Positions 1 through 13,656 of a stretch of 64,000 nt of DNA are shown in pieces. Below the pieces are notes generated by a model. That model saw nothing but the letters and a program-made list of their open reading frames with translations, had not been told where the DNA came from and searched no databases. Each line of letters starts with the position of its first letter. The first letter of the stretch is position 1. The position numbers were made by a program, and so were the translations under genes. The DNA comes from Stutzerimonas stutzeri (GTDB lineage Bacteria; Pseudomonadota; Gammaproteobacteria; Pseudomonadales; Pseudomonadaceae), in NCBI RefSeq assembly GCF_024448985.1, contig NZ_JAMOII010000004.1:124001-188000 (forward strand), given 5' to 3'.

Positions 1-1221
1 ATCGCCTCGGGGGAAACCTCATTCACCTGGACCGTGCTGATCAGCCTGATTCAGCAGTTCGGTATCGGCATTCTGCTCGGCCTGGCCGGCGGCTGGCTGC
101 TGCTGCATCTGATCAATCGCCTCTCCGTCGCCGATGGCCTCTATCCGCTGCTGGCCGTAGCTGGGGGCATCATGATTTTCGCCTTATCCGGCGCGGCGGG
201 CGGCAGCGGGATCATGGCTGTGTACGTCTGCGGCTTGCTGCTGGGCAACCGTCCGATTCGCAACCGCTACGGCATTCTGCACATGTTCGACGGCCTGGCC
301 TGGCTCAGCCAGATCGGCATGTTCCTCGTACTCGGACTGCTGCTAACGCCCAGCGAACTGCTGCCCATCGCCGTTCCCGCCCTGCTCCTGTCGCTGTGGA
401 TGATCCTGTTCGCCCGCCCGCTCTCGGTGTTCATTGGCCTGCTGCCGTTCAAGAGTTTCAATCTACGCGAGCGGTTATTCATTTCCTGGATCGGCCTGCG
501 CGGCGCGGTGCCGGTAATTCTCGCTGTGTTTCCACTGGTCGCCGGCCTGGACAATGCGCAGCTGTTTTTCAACGTTGCGTTCTTCATCGTGCTTGTCTCG
601 CTGCTGTTGCAGGGCACCACGCTCGGCTGGGCAGCAAAAAAGGCCAAGGTCGAGGTTCCGCCTTCGCCATCGCCGATTTCGCGCACCGGTCTGCAAGTCC
701 ACCCCACCAGCCAATGGGAGCTATTCATCTATCGCCTGAGCGCCAGCAAGTGGTGTGTCGGGGCGGCCTTGCGCGAGCTTAAGATGCCCGAAGGCACGCG
801 AATTGCTGCATTGTTCCGTGGCCGAGCGCTGCTGCACCCGTCCGGCAGTACGCGCCTGCAGGTCGATGACATCCTGTGCGTCATTGGCCATGAAGAAGAT
901 CTGCCGGCACTCGGCAAACTGTTCAGCCAGGCGCCGCAGCGGGGCCGCGACATGCGGTTCTTCGGTGACTTCATTCTCGAAAGCGAAGCCGAAATGGGCG
1001 CTCTCGCGGCGCTGTATGGCTTGAAGCTGGGTGATGTCGATGAACATCAACAGATAGGCCGGTTCATTACCGAGCGTGTCGGCGGCAAACCGGTCATTGG
1101 CGACTATATCGAGTGGAGCGGCCTGATCTGGACGATTGCCGCCATGGAACAGGGGGAAGTCCGCAAAGTCGGACTGAGGTTCCCGGAAGGCGAAAAACCA
1201 GGCCCGTCGCTGCAGTTCTGA
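1..1221 (+). CDS. nhaP2: CPA1-family K+/H+ (or Na+/H+) antiporter NhaP2-like, C-terminal part
   Basis: The reading frame is already open at base 1, so the gene starts before the window; about 406 C-terminal residues are visible. The first ~215 residues are a run of hydrophobic helices typical of the second half of a CPA1 antiporter, including the segment [18 protein letters not shown] that is characteristic of these exchangers. A soluble tail follows, with a TrkA-C-like domain (about residues 225-310) and a terminal CorC/HlyC-type domain. That tail separates NhaP2/CvrA proteins from simple NhaP. The protein should sit in the inner membrane and exchange cytoplasmic K+ (or Na+) for protons. Family assignment is firm; ion preference is inferred from the family only. 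Confidence 0.87.
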   Translation: MASGETSFTWTVLISLIQQFGIGILLGLAGGWLLLHLINRLSVADGLYPLLAVAGGIMIFALSGAAGGSGIMAVYVCGLLLGNRPIRNRYGILHMFDGLAWLSQIGMFLVLGLLLTPSELLPIAVPALLLSLWMILFARPLSVFIGLLPFKSFNLRERLFISWIGLRGAVPVILAVFPLVAGLDNAQLFFNVAFFIVLVSLLLQGTTLGWAAKKAKVEVPPSPSPISRTGLQVHPTSQWELFIYRLSASKWCVGAALRELKMPEGTRIAALFRGRALLHPSGSTRLQVDDILCVIGHEEDLPALGKLFSQAPQRGRDMRFFGDFILESEAEMGALAALYGLKLGDVDEHQQIGRFITERVGGKPVIGDYIEWSGLIWTIAAMEQGEVRKVGLRFPEGEKPGPSLQF

Positions 1222-1330
1222 CGAGGCGCCTGGGTCGCGGTCAGGATGGCGGGACGTTCCGATCTATGGACTCGCCGCGACCATCCACAGCCCTTAGACT
1301 CCGCACTCTTTCTGCACTTCGATAGCACCC

Positions 1331-6159
<4,829 letters not shown>

Positions 6160-6378
6160 GCAATGGCGTTGCGCAATATGCTGCGCAGAACTTCGCTCAC
6201 CACCCTGATCCCCTCGGCCTCGCGGCCCGTAAACGCTGGGCTGGGGCGCATCTGTGCCAAACCTTGCACAGCGCCGGCAGGAAGTTGCTCAACTTAGTGT
6301 GAGCAGCCCCGCAGATCAGATCGAGCGCTTGCGATGTGCATCCAGTAACCCGTTGATATGTAAGGATTTTCATCAACC

Positions 6379-6394
6379 TGGCACGCGACTTGTA
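6379..6394 (+). promoter_or_regulatory. Candidate sigma-54 (RpoN) promoter for hcp
   Basis: The 16 bases TGGCACGCGACTTGTA fit the -24/-12 layout TGGCAC-N5-TTGCA except that the -12 GC is GT. The GG and GT doublets are exactly ten bases apart. It lies about 50 bases before the hcp start codon, with a clear AAGGAGAG ribosome site in between. RpoN control of hcp operons is known in several pseudomonads and in Vibrio. No enhancer-binding-protein gene is visible in the window, so the activator is unknown. Confidence 0.5.
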
Positions 6395-6443
6395 CTTCTC
6401 TGCCTGCCATTCCGGCATTCAACAAAGGCAAAGGAGAGCACTC

Positions 6444-6962
6444 ATGCCAACACCCGCGTATCTGTCCCTCGAAGGCACCAAGCAAGGCCTGATCACCGCA
6501 GGCACTTTCACCGAGGACTCGGTCGGCAATATCTTCCAGGAAGGACATGAAGACCAGATCCTGGTGCAGGCTTTCCAGCACCAGGTCATCATTCCGCGCG
6601 ATCCGCAGTCCGGTCAGCCCACCGGCCAGCGTGTACACAAGCCGCTGATGATCACCAAGGTGTTCGACAAGTCGTCGCCGCTGATCTTCAACGCCCTGAC
6701 CTCCGGCGAGCGCCTGAACAAGTGCCGCCTGGAGTGGTACCGCACCTCCTCCACCGGTACCCAAGAGCATTACTACACCATCGAACTGGAAGACGCGGTG
6801 ATCGTCGACGTGCAGTCGCGCATGCCCAACTGCCAAGACCCGAACATGTCCCACTTCACCCATCTGGAAGACGTGTACTTCACCTACCGCAAGATCGTCT
6901 GGACCCACGAAGTCTCCGGCACTTCCGGCTCTGACGACTGGCGCACCCCAATCGCTGGCTAA
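6444..6962 (+). CDS. hcp: Type VI secretion tube protein Hcp
   Basis: This is a 172-residue Hcp1-type ring protein that stacks into the T6SS inner tube and is secreted with its cargo. The N-terminus PTPAYLSLEGTKQGLITAGTF and the core motif QVIIPRDPQSGQPTGQR are typical of Hcp. The start is the ATG preceded by AAGGAGAG; an in-frame extension further upstream lacks a ribosome site. No sheath, baseplate or membrane-complex genes occur in the window, so this is an auxiliary hcp-vgrG cluster that must use a core apparatus encoded elsewhere. A terminator follows at once, and a candidate sigma-54 promoter precedes it. Confidence 0.96.
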   Translation: MPTPAYLSLEGTKQGLITAGTFTEDSVGNIFQEGHEDQILVQAFQHQVIIPRDPQSGQPTGQRVHKPLMITKVFDKSSPLIFNALTSGERLNKCRLEWYRTSSTGTQEHYYTIELEDAVIVDVQSRMPNCQDPNMSHFTHLEDVYFTYRKIVWTHEVSGTSGSDDWRTPIAG

Positions 6963-6979
6963 CGCGATCGCGGCAAAGC

Positions 6980-7016
6980 AGGCTTCGGTCGGGCGCACCC
7001 CGGCTGAAGCCTTTTT
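6980..7016 (+). terminator. Rho-independent terminator between hcp and vgrG
   Basis: A stem pairs AGGCTTCGGTCGGG with CCCGGCTGAAGCCT (two mismatched or wobble positions, loop CGCAC), followed by TTTTT on the plus strand. It starts 17 bases after the hcp stop. It would end most hcp transcripts while allowing some read-through into vgrG, giving much more Hcp than VgrG. The 136 bases from here to vgrG hold no promoter that I can recognise. Confidence 0.75.
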
Positions 7017-7152
7017 GCGAAACAGTAGCGGAAATTCGGACCGCGGCGTCGCAATGCGCGACTCAGCGCACCGCAATGCCGCCAGCGCGTGGTACATCAA
7101 GCCCCCGCATGCGCCCTGGCGCACACCATGGACGGATCCAGGAGGAACAAGG

Positions 7153-9276
7153 ATGTTCGCCCCCGCCAACCAGAAGCACTTTTACCTACACATCGAAGGC
7201 ATCGAGCATGACCTTCAAGTGCTTGAGTTCAGCGGCCGAGAAGCCATCAGCCAGCCCTACCGCTTCGAACTGGAGCTGGTCAGCGAGCGGCCCGACTTGG
7301 ATCTGGAAAGCCTGTTGCACCAATCCGCGTTTCTGGCATTCACAGCGGATGGCGCCGGCATCCACGGCCAGATCCACCGCGCCGCACAGGGCGAATCAGG
7401 CAAACGCCTGACTCGCTATCGGTTGGTCATCGTTCCGAAGCTCGCCTATCTGGCGCACCGGACCAACCAGCGAATCTTTCAGCACCTCTCGGTACCGCAG
7501 ATCATCGCTCTGGTGTTGGAAGAGCACGGCATTTTCGCTGCCGACGGCCACCGTTTCGACCTTGGCCCAGTGATTTACCCTGAGCGTGACTACTGCGTTC
7601 AGTACGACGAAACCGACTTGCACTTCATCCAGCGCCTGTGTGAGGAAGAAGGCATTCACTACCACTTTCGGCACAGCGAAGCCGGCCACATGCTGGTGTT
7701 CGGTGATGACCAGACGGTGTTCCCGAAACTTGCACCGGTCGCTTACCAGCAGGACAGCGGACTGGTTGCTGACGCGCCGGTCATCAAACGCTTCGGCGTG
7801 CGCATCGAGACCCGCACCGGCCGCGTCACCCGCCGCGATTACGACTTCGAAAAGCCCCGTCTGATGCTGGAAGCCGGCGTTCGAAGCGACGCCCAGCCTG
7901 ACCTGGAGGATTACGACTATCCCGGCCGCTTCGTCGATCGCGAGCGCGGCAAGCAACTGTCTCAGCGTGTTCTGGAACGGCACCGCCACGATTTCGAACT
8001 GGCCGACGGCGAAAGCGATCAGCCGCTGTTGGTCAGTGGTCACTTCCTCCCGCTCAGCGAGCACCCGCGTAGTGACTGGAATCAGCTGTGGCTACTCACC
8101 GAAGTATTTCATGAGGGCAAGCAACCGCAAGTACTGGAGGAGTCAACCACCGACGCGTCACGCCCGCACGCACCAACCCCCTCTCCCCTCGGGGGAGAGG
8201 GCTGGGGTGAGGGGCTAGGGAGCATTGCCCAACGTTTCGGAGCAGACGCCTTCACTCAAGGCTACCGCAACCACTTCACCGCCACGCCCTGGGCCGTCCC
8301 CTTCCGCCCAGCGCTCAAACATCCAAAGTCCCGCATTCTTGGCAGCCAGAGCGCAGTCGTCACCGGCCCCGCCGGCGAGGAAATTCACTGCGACCAATAC
8401 GGTCGTGTAAAAGTCCAGTTTCACTGGGATCGCGAGGGCCAAGCCGATGACAAGACGAGCTGTTGGCTGCGTGTATCTTCCAGCTGGGCTGGCGACCGCT
8501 ACGGCGGCATCGCTATCCCTCGGGTCGGAATGGAAGTGCTGGTCACCTTCCTCGAAGGCGACCCCGACCAGCCGCTGATCACCGGCTGCCTGTACCACAA
8601 GGAAAACGCCGTCCCCTACGACCTCCCAGCGAACAAGACACGCAGCCTGTTCAAGACCCTCAGCTCGCCGGGGGGCGACGGGTACAACGAATTGCGCATC
8701 GAAGATCGCAAGGGGCAGGAGCAAATCTACATCCATGCCCAGCGCGACTGGGACCAGAACATCAGGCACGACCAGAAGATCCGCGTCGGCCACGAACGCC
8801 ACGACACCGTCGAGGCCAATAGCCACAGCGAATTCAAGGCCGAAGAACACCGCACCACCCACGGCGACCGCCGCAGCGAAGTAAAAGCCAACGACCATCT
8901 AACCGTCGGCAACAACCAGCACGTGAAAATCGGCACCGGCCAGTTCGTCGAGGCGGGTCAGGAAATCCATCTTTCCAGCGGCCTGAAAGTTGTCCTCGAA
9001 GCCGGCAGCGAACTTACCTTCAAAGCCAGCGGTAGCTTCGTGAAACTCGATGCGAGCGGCATCACCATGGTTGGGCCGGTGATCAAGATGAACTCGGGGG
9101 GAAGTCCGGGCGCAGGCTCAGGCGCGGCGCCGGTATTGCCGGGCGCGGTGAAGCTAGCGGATGCGGATAAGGCAGGTGAGTTGCTTATTCAGGCGCAGAA
9201 ACAGGCGTTGACGCGCAAGCAACCACTTTGCCTCATCTGCGAGGCCGCCAAGCTGGAGGCCGCAGATGTCAACTAA
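7153..9276 (+). CDS. vgrG: Type VI secretion tip protein VgrG (TssI)
   Basis: This 707-residue protein is the trimeric spike at the tip of the Hcp tube. The N-terminal half is gp27-like (HIEGIEHDLQVLEFSGREAI, then YPERDYCVQYDETDLHF). The middle carries the gp5-like OB-fold block CDQYGRVKVQFHWDREG and SSWAGDRYGG, followed by the repetitive beta-helix region (residues ~560-660) and a short extension ending CEAAKLEAADVN. The ATG at 7153 has an ideal AGGAGGAACAAGG leader. Residues ~336-360, just before the conserved FTQGYRNHFTATPW segment, contain a Pro/Gly-rich insert encoded by a palindromic repeat (8175-8220). The end overlaps the DUF4123 gene by 11 bases, tying the spike to the downstream adaptor and effector. 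Confidence 0.95.
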   Translation: MFAPANQKHFYLHIEGIEHDLQVLEFSGREAISQPYRFELELVSERPDLDLESLLHQSAFLAFTADGAGIHGQIHRAAQGESGKRLTRYRLVIVPKLAYLAHRTNQRIFQHLSVPQIIALVLEEHGIFAADGHRFDLGPVIYPERDYCVQYDETDLHFIQRLCEEEGIHYHFRHSEAGHMLVFGDDQTVFPKLAPVAYQQDSGLVADAPVIKRFGVRIETRTGRVTRRDYDFEKPRLMLEAGVRSDAQPDLEDYDYPGRFVDRERGKQLSQRVLERHRHDFELADGESDQPLLVSGHFLPLSEHPRSDWNQLWLLTEVFHEGKQPQVLEESTTDASRPHAPTPSPLGGEGWGEGLGSIAQRFGADAFTQGYRNHFTATPWAVPFRPALKHPKSRILGSQSAVVTGPAGEEIHCDQYGRVKVQFHWDREGQADDKTSCWLRVSSSWAGDRYGGIAIPRVGMEVLVTFLEGDPDQPLITGCLYHKENAVPYDLPANKTRSLFKTLSSPGGDGYNELRIEDRKGQEQIYIHAQRDWDQNIRHDQKIRVGHERHDTVEANSHSEFKAEEHRTTHGDRRSEVKANDHLTVGNNQHVKIGTGQFVEAGQEIHLSSGLKVVLEAGSELTFKASGSFVKLDASGITMVGPVIKMNSGGSPGAGSGAAPVLPGAVKLADADKAGELLIQAQKQALTRKQPLCLICEAAKLEAADVN
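8175..8220 (+). repeat. Palindromic G/C-run repeat inserted in frame within vgrG
   Basis: The DNA reads as CCCCTCTCCCCTC facing GGGGGAGAGGGCTGGG, followed by a GTGAGGGGCTAGGG tail. This is the well-known dispersed intergenic hairpin repeat of pseudomonads and related proteobacteria, whose translation gives peptides such as PSPLGGEGWGEG. Here it lies in frame and encodes residues ~341-356 of VgrG, at a spot where related VgrG proteins normally pass straight from the LEES segment to FTQGYRN. The reading frame stays open on both sides. Confidence 0.75.
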
Positions 9277-10156
9277 CGATTTGCGTCAACTGCCAGCAGC
9301 CCTGCCCTGGGACGCCTCCGCCTACCTGCTGCTGGACGGCATCAGTGTCGATGGCCTGGCGCAACGGCTCTATGAGTGGTCCGAATCGCCCGATTTCGAC
9401 GTGCTCTACCTGGATACACCCTGGGCTCAGCTGAGTGATGTCTCGCCCTGCCTGATTCGTCTGAACGGGCAGCAAGACCCCGCGTTGGCCGCGTTTGTGC
9501 AAAACAGCCACGACGAATGGGGCTACCTGCTGTTCAGTCGTGCCAGCCGAGATGAGGTGTTGAACCACCTGCGCTGGCTGGTAGCCGTGCGCCACCCACA
9601 AGGCGAGGCGATGCTGCTACGGCTGGCTGACCCGGCGGTGATGCAGGCGCTACTTGAGCCCACCCAGCGCGACGCAGATGCCACGCTATGGGGCCCCATC
9701 GAACAGATCGTTGCCGCCGACCGCACGCAGAACAGCTGGCATCAGCTTCAACGCCCAGGCTCGGCAGCAGTCCCCCGCCATGATCGGCCCTATCGGCTAT
9801 CCGACGCGCAATTGGAGAGGCTCGGCGAGGTGGCGTTTCGCGGCATCCTTATCCGCCTAGACCAGCACCTGTGCGAGTACTTTCCCCATTACCAACAGGC
9901 CCTAAGCCCGCCAGAGCGCTGGCAGCACCTACGGATGCTGGCGGAACAGGCCTATGCCCAGGGCTTTAATAGCGAACAGGACATCACTCTCTACGCCAAC
10001 ATCTTCGGCCTGTTGGGTGACGACGCCCTGCAGGCGCATGCCGACATTGCCGAATTGCTGACGCAAAAGTCTTCACGTACGCCTTCCCAACGTATCGAAC
10101 AGGCGGCGGATCTGGCCTACACCCGCGCCCAGTCAGCGCAAAGGATTTTCTCATGA
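9266..10156 (+). CDS. DUF4123 T6SS effector adaptor/chaperone
   Basis: This is a 296-residue protein with the DUF4123 layout: an N-terminal region opening YLLLDGISVDGLAQRLYEW, the middle SHDEWGYLLFSRASRDEVLNHLRWLVAV, and a helical C-terminal half. DUF4123 proteins (Tap/TEC) load a specific effector onto the cognate VgrG and are not themselves secreted. The gene is wedged between vgrG (11-base overlap) and the VasX-like effector (4-base ATGA overlap), so it is almost certainly the loader for that effector. There is no signal peptide or membrane segment, consistent with a cytoplasmic chaperone. Confidence 0.88.
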   Translation: MSTNDLRQLPAALPWDASAYLLLDGISVDGLAQRLYEWSESPDFDVLYLDTPWAQLSDVSPCLIRLNGQQDPALAAFVQNSHDEWGYLLFSRASRDEVLNHLRWLVAVRHPQGEAMLLRLADPAVMQALLEPTQRDADATLWGPIEQIVAADRTQNSWHQLQRPGSAAVPRHDRPYRLSDAQLERLGEVAFRGILIRLDQHLCEYFPHYQQALSPPERWQHLRMLAEQAYAQGFNSEQDITLYANIFGLLGDDALQAHADIAELLTQKSSRTPSQRIEQAADLAYTRAQSAQRIFS

Positions 10157-13100
10157 GCAGCAAGAACCCCAACCACGCTGACAAAGCCAAAAGCGACGCC
10201 AAGAGCCCAATCGGCGCCTGCCCGCACATGAAGAACAAGGTGCAGTTACTACCCTTGCGCTATGGCCTGGTAGAACGCCTGGATCCATCGGCCGAGCTGA
10301 GCATGCCTTACTCACTTAAATCGCGGCCATTGGGTATTCGGTTGATTCGCGATGGCTGGTTGTATGTGATCGTCAGCAAGCAGCCTAAAGCCATTCTGCA
10401 TGAGTACCGCATTGCCAAGGGTGTTATTACCCAACTGCTGTGGAACAAGGCCGAGGTCATTGCCGACAAGCGGGAGACCAGCGTCGGCGCAGCCCAACTG
10501 ATTTTCTCCCGTAATGATCCGCTGCATGTGGCCTACTCCCAGGTGCAGTGGACTGCCGCAAAATGCGCTCAAGTGCTCAACAGCCCAAGAGAGCGTAATC
10601 ACTTCATGCAAGCCGTTGACCTCAGCCGGGTGGATTGTGAGAAAGGTGCCGCCGACCTTTTGACCACTCACCAAGCCACTAAGTGGCTTGCCGAAATAGC
10701 GGAAAAGCCAGCCGCAACAAGCGCTAGCCAAGGAGTGAACCCCGAAGAGGTAAAGGATTACGCGTGGGAGCAACCATCCCTGTACCAGCAAATCCAGCTG
10801 GGCATGCTGAAGAAAAACCTGAATCCTCAGTACGAAAACGATCACCTCTACTTGGTGGTGCGTGACGACATCGGTGTGCTGAGCGATTTGGCCAACGCTC
10901 AGAATAAAGTTGTGGGCTGGCTTGAGGACTGGGCCAAAGGCGGTGCGCAGGAAAACGCCAACGAGCGGGACTATTTGCTGGCCTGCTATATCGAGTCGTT
11001 GTCACAGGTAACCGGGCGGGACTTGGAGGAAATTGCCAAGGCCTCCGATGACCCGGCCATACAGGCGATGCTTAATGATCTGGAGCGCTTGCCTGAGCCT
11101 GAGCGCGATACCAGCCGTCAGGCAGTGCTCGACTACCTCAACCAGGGCAGCAACACCACTCGCGTCCCCGGACCCAGCGACCCTAATCAGCCCGCCGAGC
11201 TGAAGGCGCAATTGGACGCGATCCGGCAAAAGGCCAACAAAACCAATGCCTTTGCCATTGCCGATGAACTCAATACAACCACCCAGCGTTACTACGCCAA
11301 ACAAAGCCTGGCAGCGGCTAACTCGGGCTTTGCCGATAAACATCTCGACACCCTGATAAAACTCAAGAAGCAGCAGAACAAACGGGTCAAAGCCGTTCTA
11401 GAAGGTGCAAAGTTTGGCCAGCGTGGCATTAACGAGCTGATCGACCGCCCTGCCATGGATGCCTTTCTGGCGACCCATCGGACTAGCTTGTCACGCTGGA
11501 ATGCGCTGCTGGAGCGCATCACGGACGACCGTGTAGCCTTGATCACAAACAATCGCTTTCATCTGGCCGCCTGGTATTACGACGCCCAGCAGGCCGAGCA
11601 GGTTGGTCTGGCATTCAGTGCCCAATATGCCTGTTTCAAGGACATATGCCGCAGCGATAAGGCTATAGCCGATATCCATGCCTGGTTGGAGAAGCAGCCT
11701 CATTACGACCGCCCCCTGTTTTACAGCCTGCCGCTGAGCGGCCAAACCGAGCTGATCGGTCACCTCAGCAACATTATCAATGCTGGCTATAACCTGTTTA
11801 CCAAGCTGAAAGAGTTGATCGAGAAGCTTCGTACCATCGAAGCCAATCATCTGCCCGCCCTGGACCAATTGCCGGAGAATGTTCGCGTACTCGGCGAGAG
11901 CGCCCACCAGACCCTGAACCCGGCATTGGCTTATGGCATGTCCAAAGCCCTCGATGGCTCTTTCCAAAACAGCGTCAGTAAACAACTGCCGACACTCGAC
12001 GAACTCTTCCGTAAGTTGCCCAAGGCCTTGCCTGCTCGGCTTCTGGACGCGGCGCGAATAGAGGGCGTGACCTTTACCGTCGCCAGTCCGGATGAATTAG
12101 CAGCCCTGCGGGGCACCATCGGCGATGTACTGCGTGAACGCACCGAATTGTCGCGCCTCAACCGCGAGCGCGAGCACGTCAAACGCAATAGCGGCCACAA
12201 GTCAGCCAGAGCGCAACAGTTACTGGCCGAAATACGCCATGTGCGCAATAACCTGACCATGCTGGAACAACGCCTGGCCCAGGGCCTTAGCCCTATCGCC
12301 GCGCTGCCAGATAACTCGCTGCGGGTGGCCGGTGCCGCGCCGCTACGTGCCGGTATTACGGTGGTATTCCCCGCCGCCCAACAACAAGAAGTCGGGCGTG
12401 TGCTCAAAAGCGTGCGCCAGGGTTATACCCATGCCTCAACTAAGGGCGTACTGGGCGATGGGGCCGGCTTGCTGGTCTTTGTGGCGCAGGCAATTAACTT
12501 GGTGCAGGTGTGGCGGGAAACACTGGGGCAGGCTGACGAAGACAAGCAAAAGACGGCGCTTAGGAGTGCCGCACTTTCGACTGGAGCAGCAGGCTTTATG
12601 GCTGCGCAGTCCATTGCCGATACCGCGCTAACGGCTCGCAGCACTCAGTTGGTTAAGAGCCTGCAACTACATGCCTTAGAAGGTGTGCATGCGCAAATGG
12701 GCAAGCTGCATATGGGGTTGGGTATTTTGGGGTATGGCTTTGGTTTTTTTGCATCCCTTCTCAGTTTGAATAGCCGACAAGCCGAGTGGAGTGAGGCGGT
12801 ACGTCAGGGTAATAAACAGGCTCAGTCGGGCGCAGCACTTAGCATGGTCGGGGCTGCCGGTATGGTTGGCAGCAACGCCTATGGCTTTGGCCTTACCCTC
12901 AAAACAGGCTATGACGTTTGGCGGGGCGCTTCTTGGGCAACCGCAGGCACACGCCTGTCCATGGTGTTTTTCCGCTTCAATCTATTGGGCGCGGCGTTTA
13001 CCCTGCTCGAACTGGGCGGTAGCTGGTGGTACAACCACCACAATATCAGCCGGCATGATGCCTGGTTGCTTAGCACGCCGTGGAGCAATGACCCTGAGCA

Positions 13101-13656
13101 GCGCCAGGCGCTACCCCTGGCCAGCTATCAGGGGCGCCTGCAGGCCATTGCCCAGAGCCCTATTGCTGAGGTTAGCCATCAAGGCCATGGCAGTTGGATG
13201 CGGGATATATTCAGTGCACCCAAGGCCATCAATATCACCCTAAGCCTACCCAGTTTGTGCGAAGGCGAGCTGCAGGCCCCGCTGGGCGGGCAGTCGCCCG
13301 TGCGTTTGGCTGTTGCGGCCTATCAGATCAGCACAACGGGGGGCCGGGTGCGCTATGTAAGTTGGCAGCCGGTGAGTGAGTGGGTGTTCGACAGCTTGCA
13401 ACTGCTCCAGGCCGCCCCGCTAAAGTTACAACTGACACCTCCCCCCGCAACTGAGGGCGTGGCCATCAGGGAGCTGCTGCTGGCCCTGCGTATCGAAACG
13501 CGCAATGCGCAAGGCCAGTATCAGGCGATACACCATATGATTCGCCTGCAACCCGATAATGAAGACAGCTACGCAACCAGCGAGCAAACGCCTCGTGGTG
13601 CTCAGGCCGCCTGGCTGACTCTGGACCCGCTTCTTTTACCCGCCACAGGCCCGTAA
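10153..13656 (+). CDS. VasX-like (BTH_I2691 family) pore-forming T6SS effector
   Basis: This is a large 1167-residue protein. The N-terminal ~200 residues (PIGACPHMKNKVQLLPLRYG, then PLGIRLIRDGWLYVI) match the VasX N-terminal module used to dock on VgrG and DUF4123 partners. The centre is helical and charged. Five hydrophobic stretches near residues 770-787, 805-825, 854-872, 894-915 and 937-960 form the putative membrane-inserting colicin-like part, followed by a soluble tail. Family members depolarise target membranes. Its start overlaps the DUF4123 stop and its TAA overlaps the next ATG, giving strict co-expression with the likely immunity gene. Toxicity is inferred from family and context. 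Confidence 0.85.
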   Translation: MSSKNPNHADKAKSDAKSPIGACPHMKNKVQLLPLRYGLVERLDPSAELSMPYSLKSRPLGIRLIRDGWLYVIVSKQPKAILHEYRIAKGVITQLLWNKAEVIADKRETSVGAAQLIFSRNDPLHVAYSQVQWTAAKCAQVLNSPRERNHFMQAVDLSRVDCEKGAADLLTTHQATKWLAEIAEKPAATSASQGVNPEEVKDYAWEQPSLYQQIQLGMLKKNLNPQYENDHLYLVVRDDIGVLSDLANAQNKVVGWLEDWAKGGAQENANERDYLLACYIESLSQVTGRDLEEIAKASDDPAIQAMLNDLERLPEPERDTSRQAVLDYLNQGSNTTRVPGPSDPNQPAELKAQLDAIRQKANKTNAFAIADELNTTTQRYYAKQSLAAANSGFADKHLDTLIKLKKQQNKRVKAVLEGAKFGQRGINELIDRPAMDAFLATHRTSLSRWNALLERITDDRVALITNNRFHLAAWYYDAQQAEQVGLAFSAQYACFKDICRSDKAIADIHAWLEKQPHYDRPLFYSLPLSGQTELIGHLSNIINAGYNLFTKLKELIEKLRTIEANHLPALDQLPENVRVLGESAHQTLNPALAYGMSKALDGSFQNSVSKQLPTLDELFRKLPKALPARLLDAARIEGVTFTVASPDELAALRGTIGDVLRERTELSRLNREREHVKRNSGHKSARAQQLLAEIRHVRNNLTMLEQRLAQGLSPIAALPDNSLRVAGAAPLRAGITVVFPAAQQQEVGRVLKSVRQGYTHASTKGVLGDGAGLLVFVAQAINLVQVWRETLGQADEDKQKTALRSAALSTGAAGFMAAQSIADTALTARSTQLVKSLQLHALEGVHAQMGKLHMGLGILGYGFGFFASLLSLNSRQAEWSEAVRQGNKQAQSGAALSMVGAAGMVGSNAYGFGLTLKTGYDVWRGASWATAGTRLSMVFFRFNLLGAAFTLLELGGSWWYNHHNISRHDAWLLSTPWSNDPEQRQALPLASYQGRLQAIAQSPIAEVSHQGHGSWMRDIFSAPKAINITLSLPSLCEGELQAPLGGQSPVRLAVAAYQISTTGGRVRYVSWQPVSEWVFDSLQLLQAAPLKLQLTPPPATEGVAIRELLLALRIETRNAQGQYQAIHHMIRLQPDNEDSYATSEQTPRGAQAAWLTLDPLLLPATGP

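Noticed and set aside
6294-7169. A 291-codon minus-strand frame across hcp
   Set aside because: It spans the hcp coding region, its terminator and promoter; no family resemblance.
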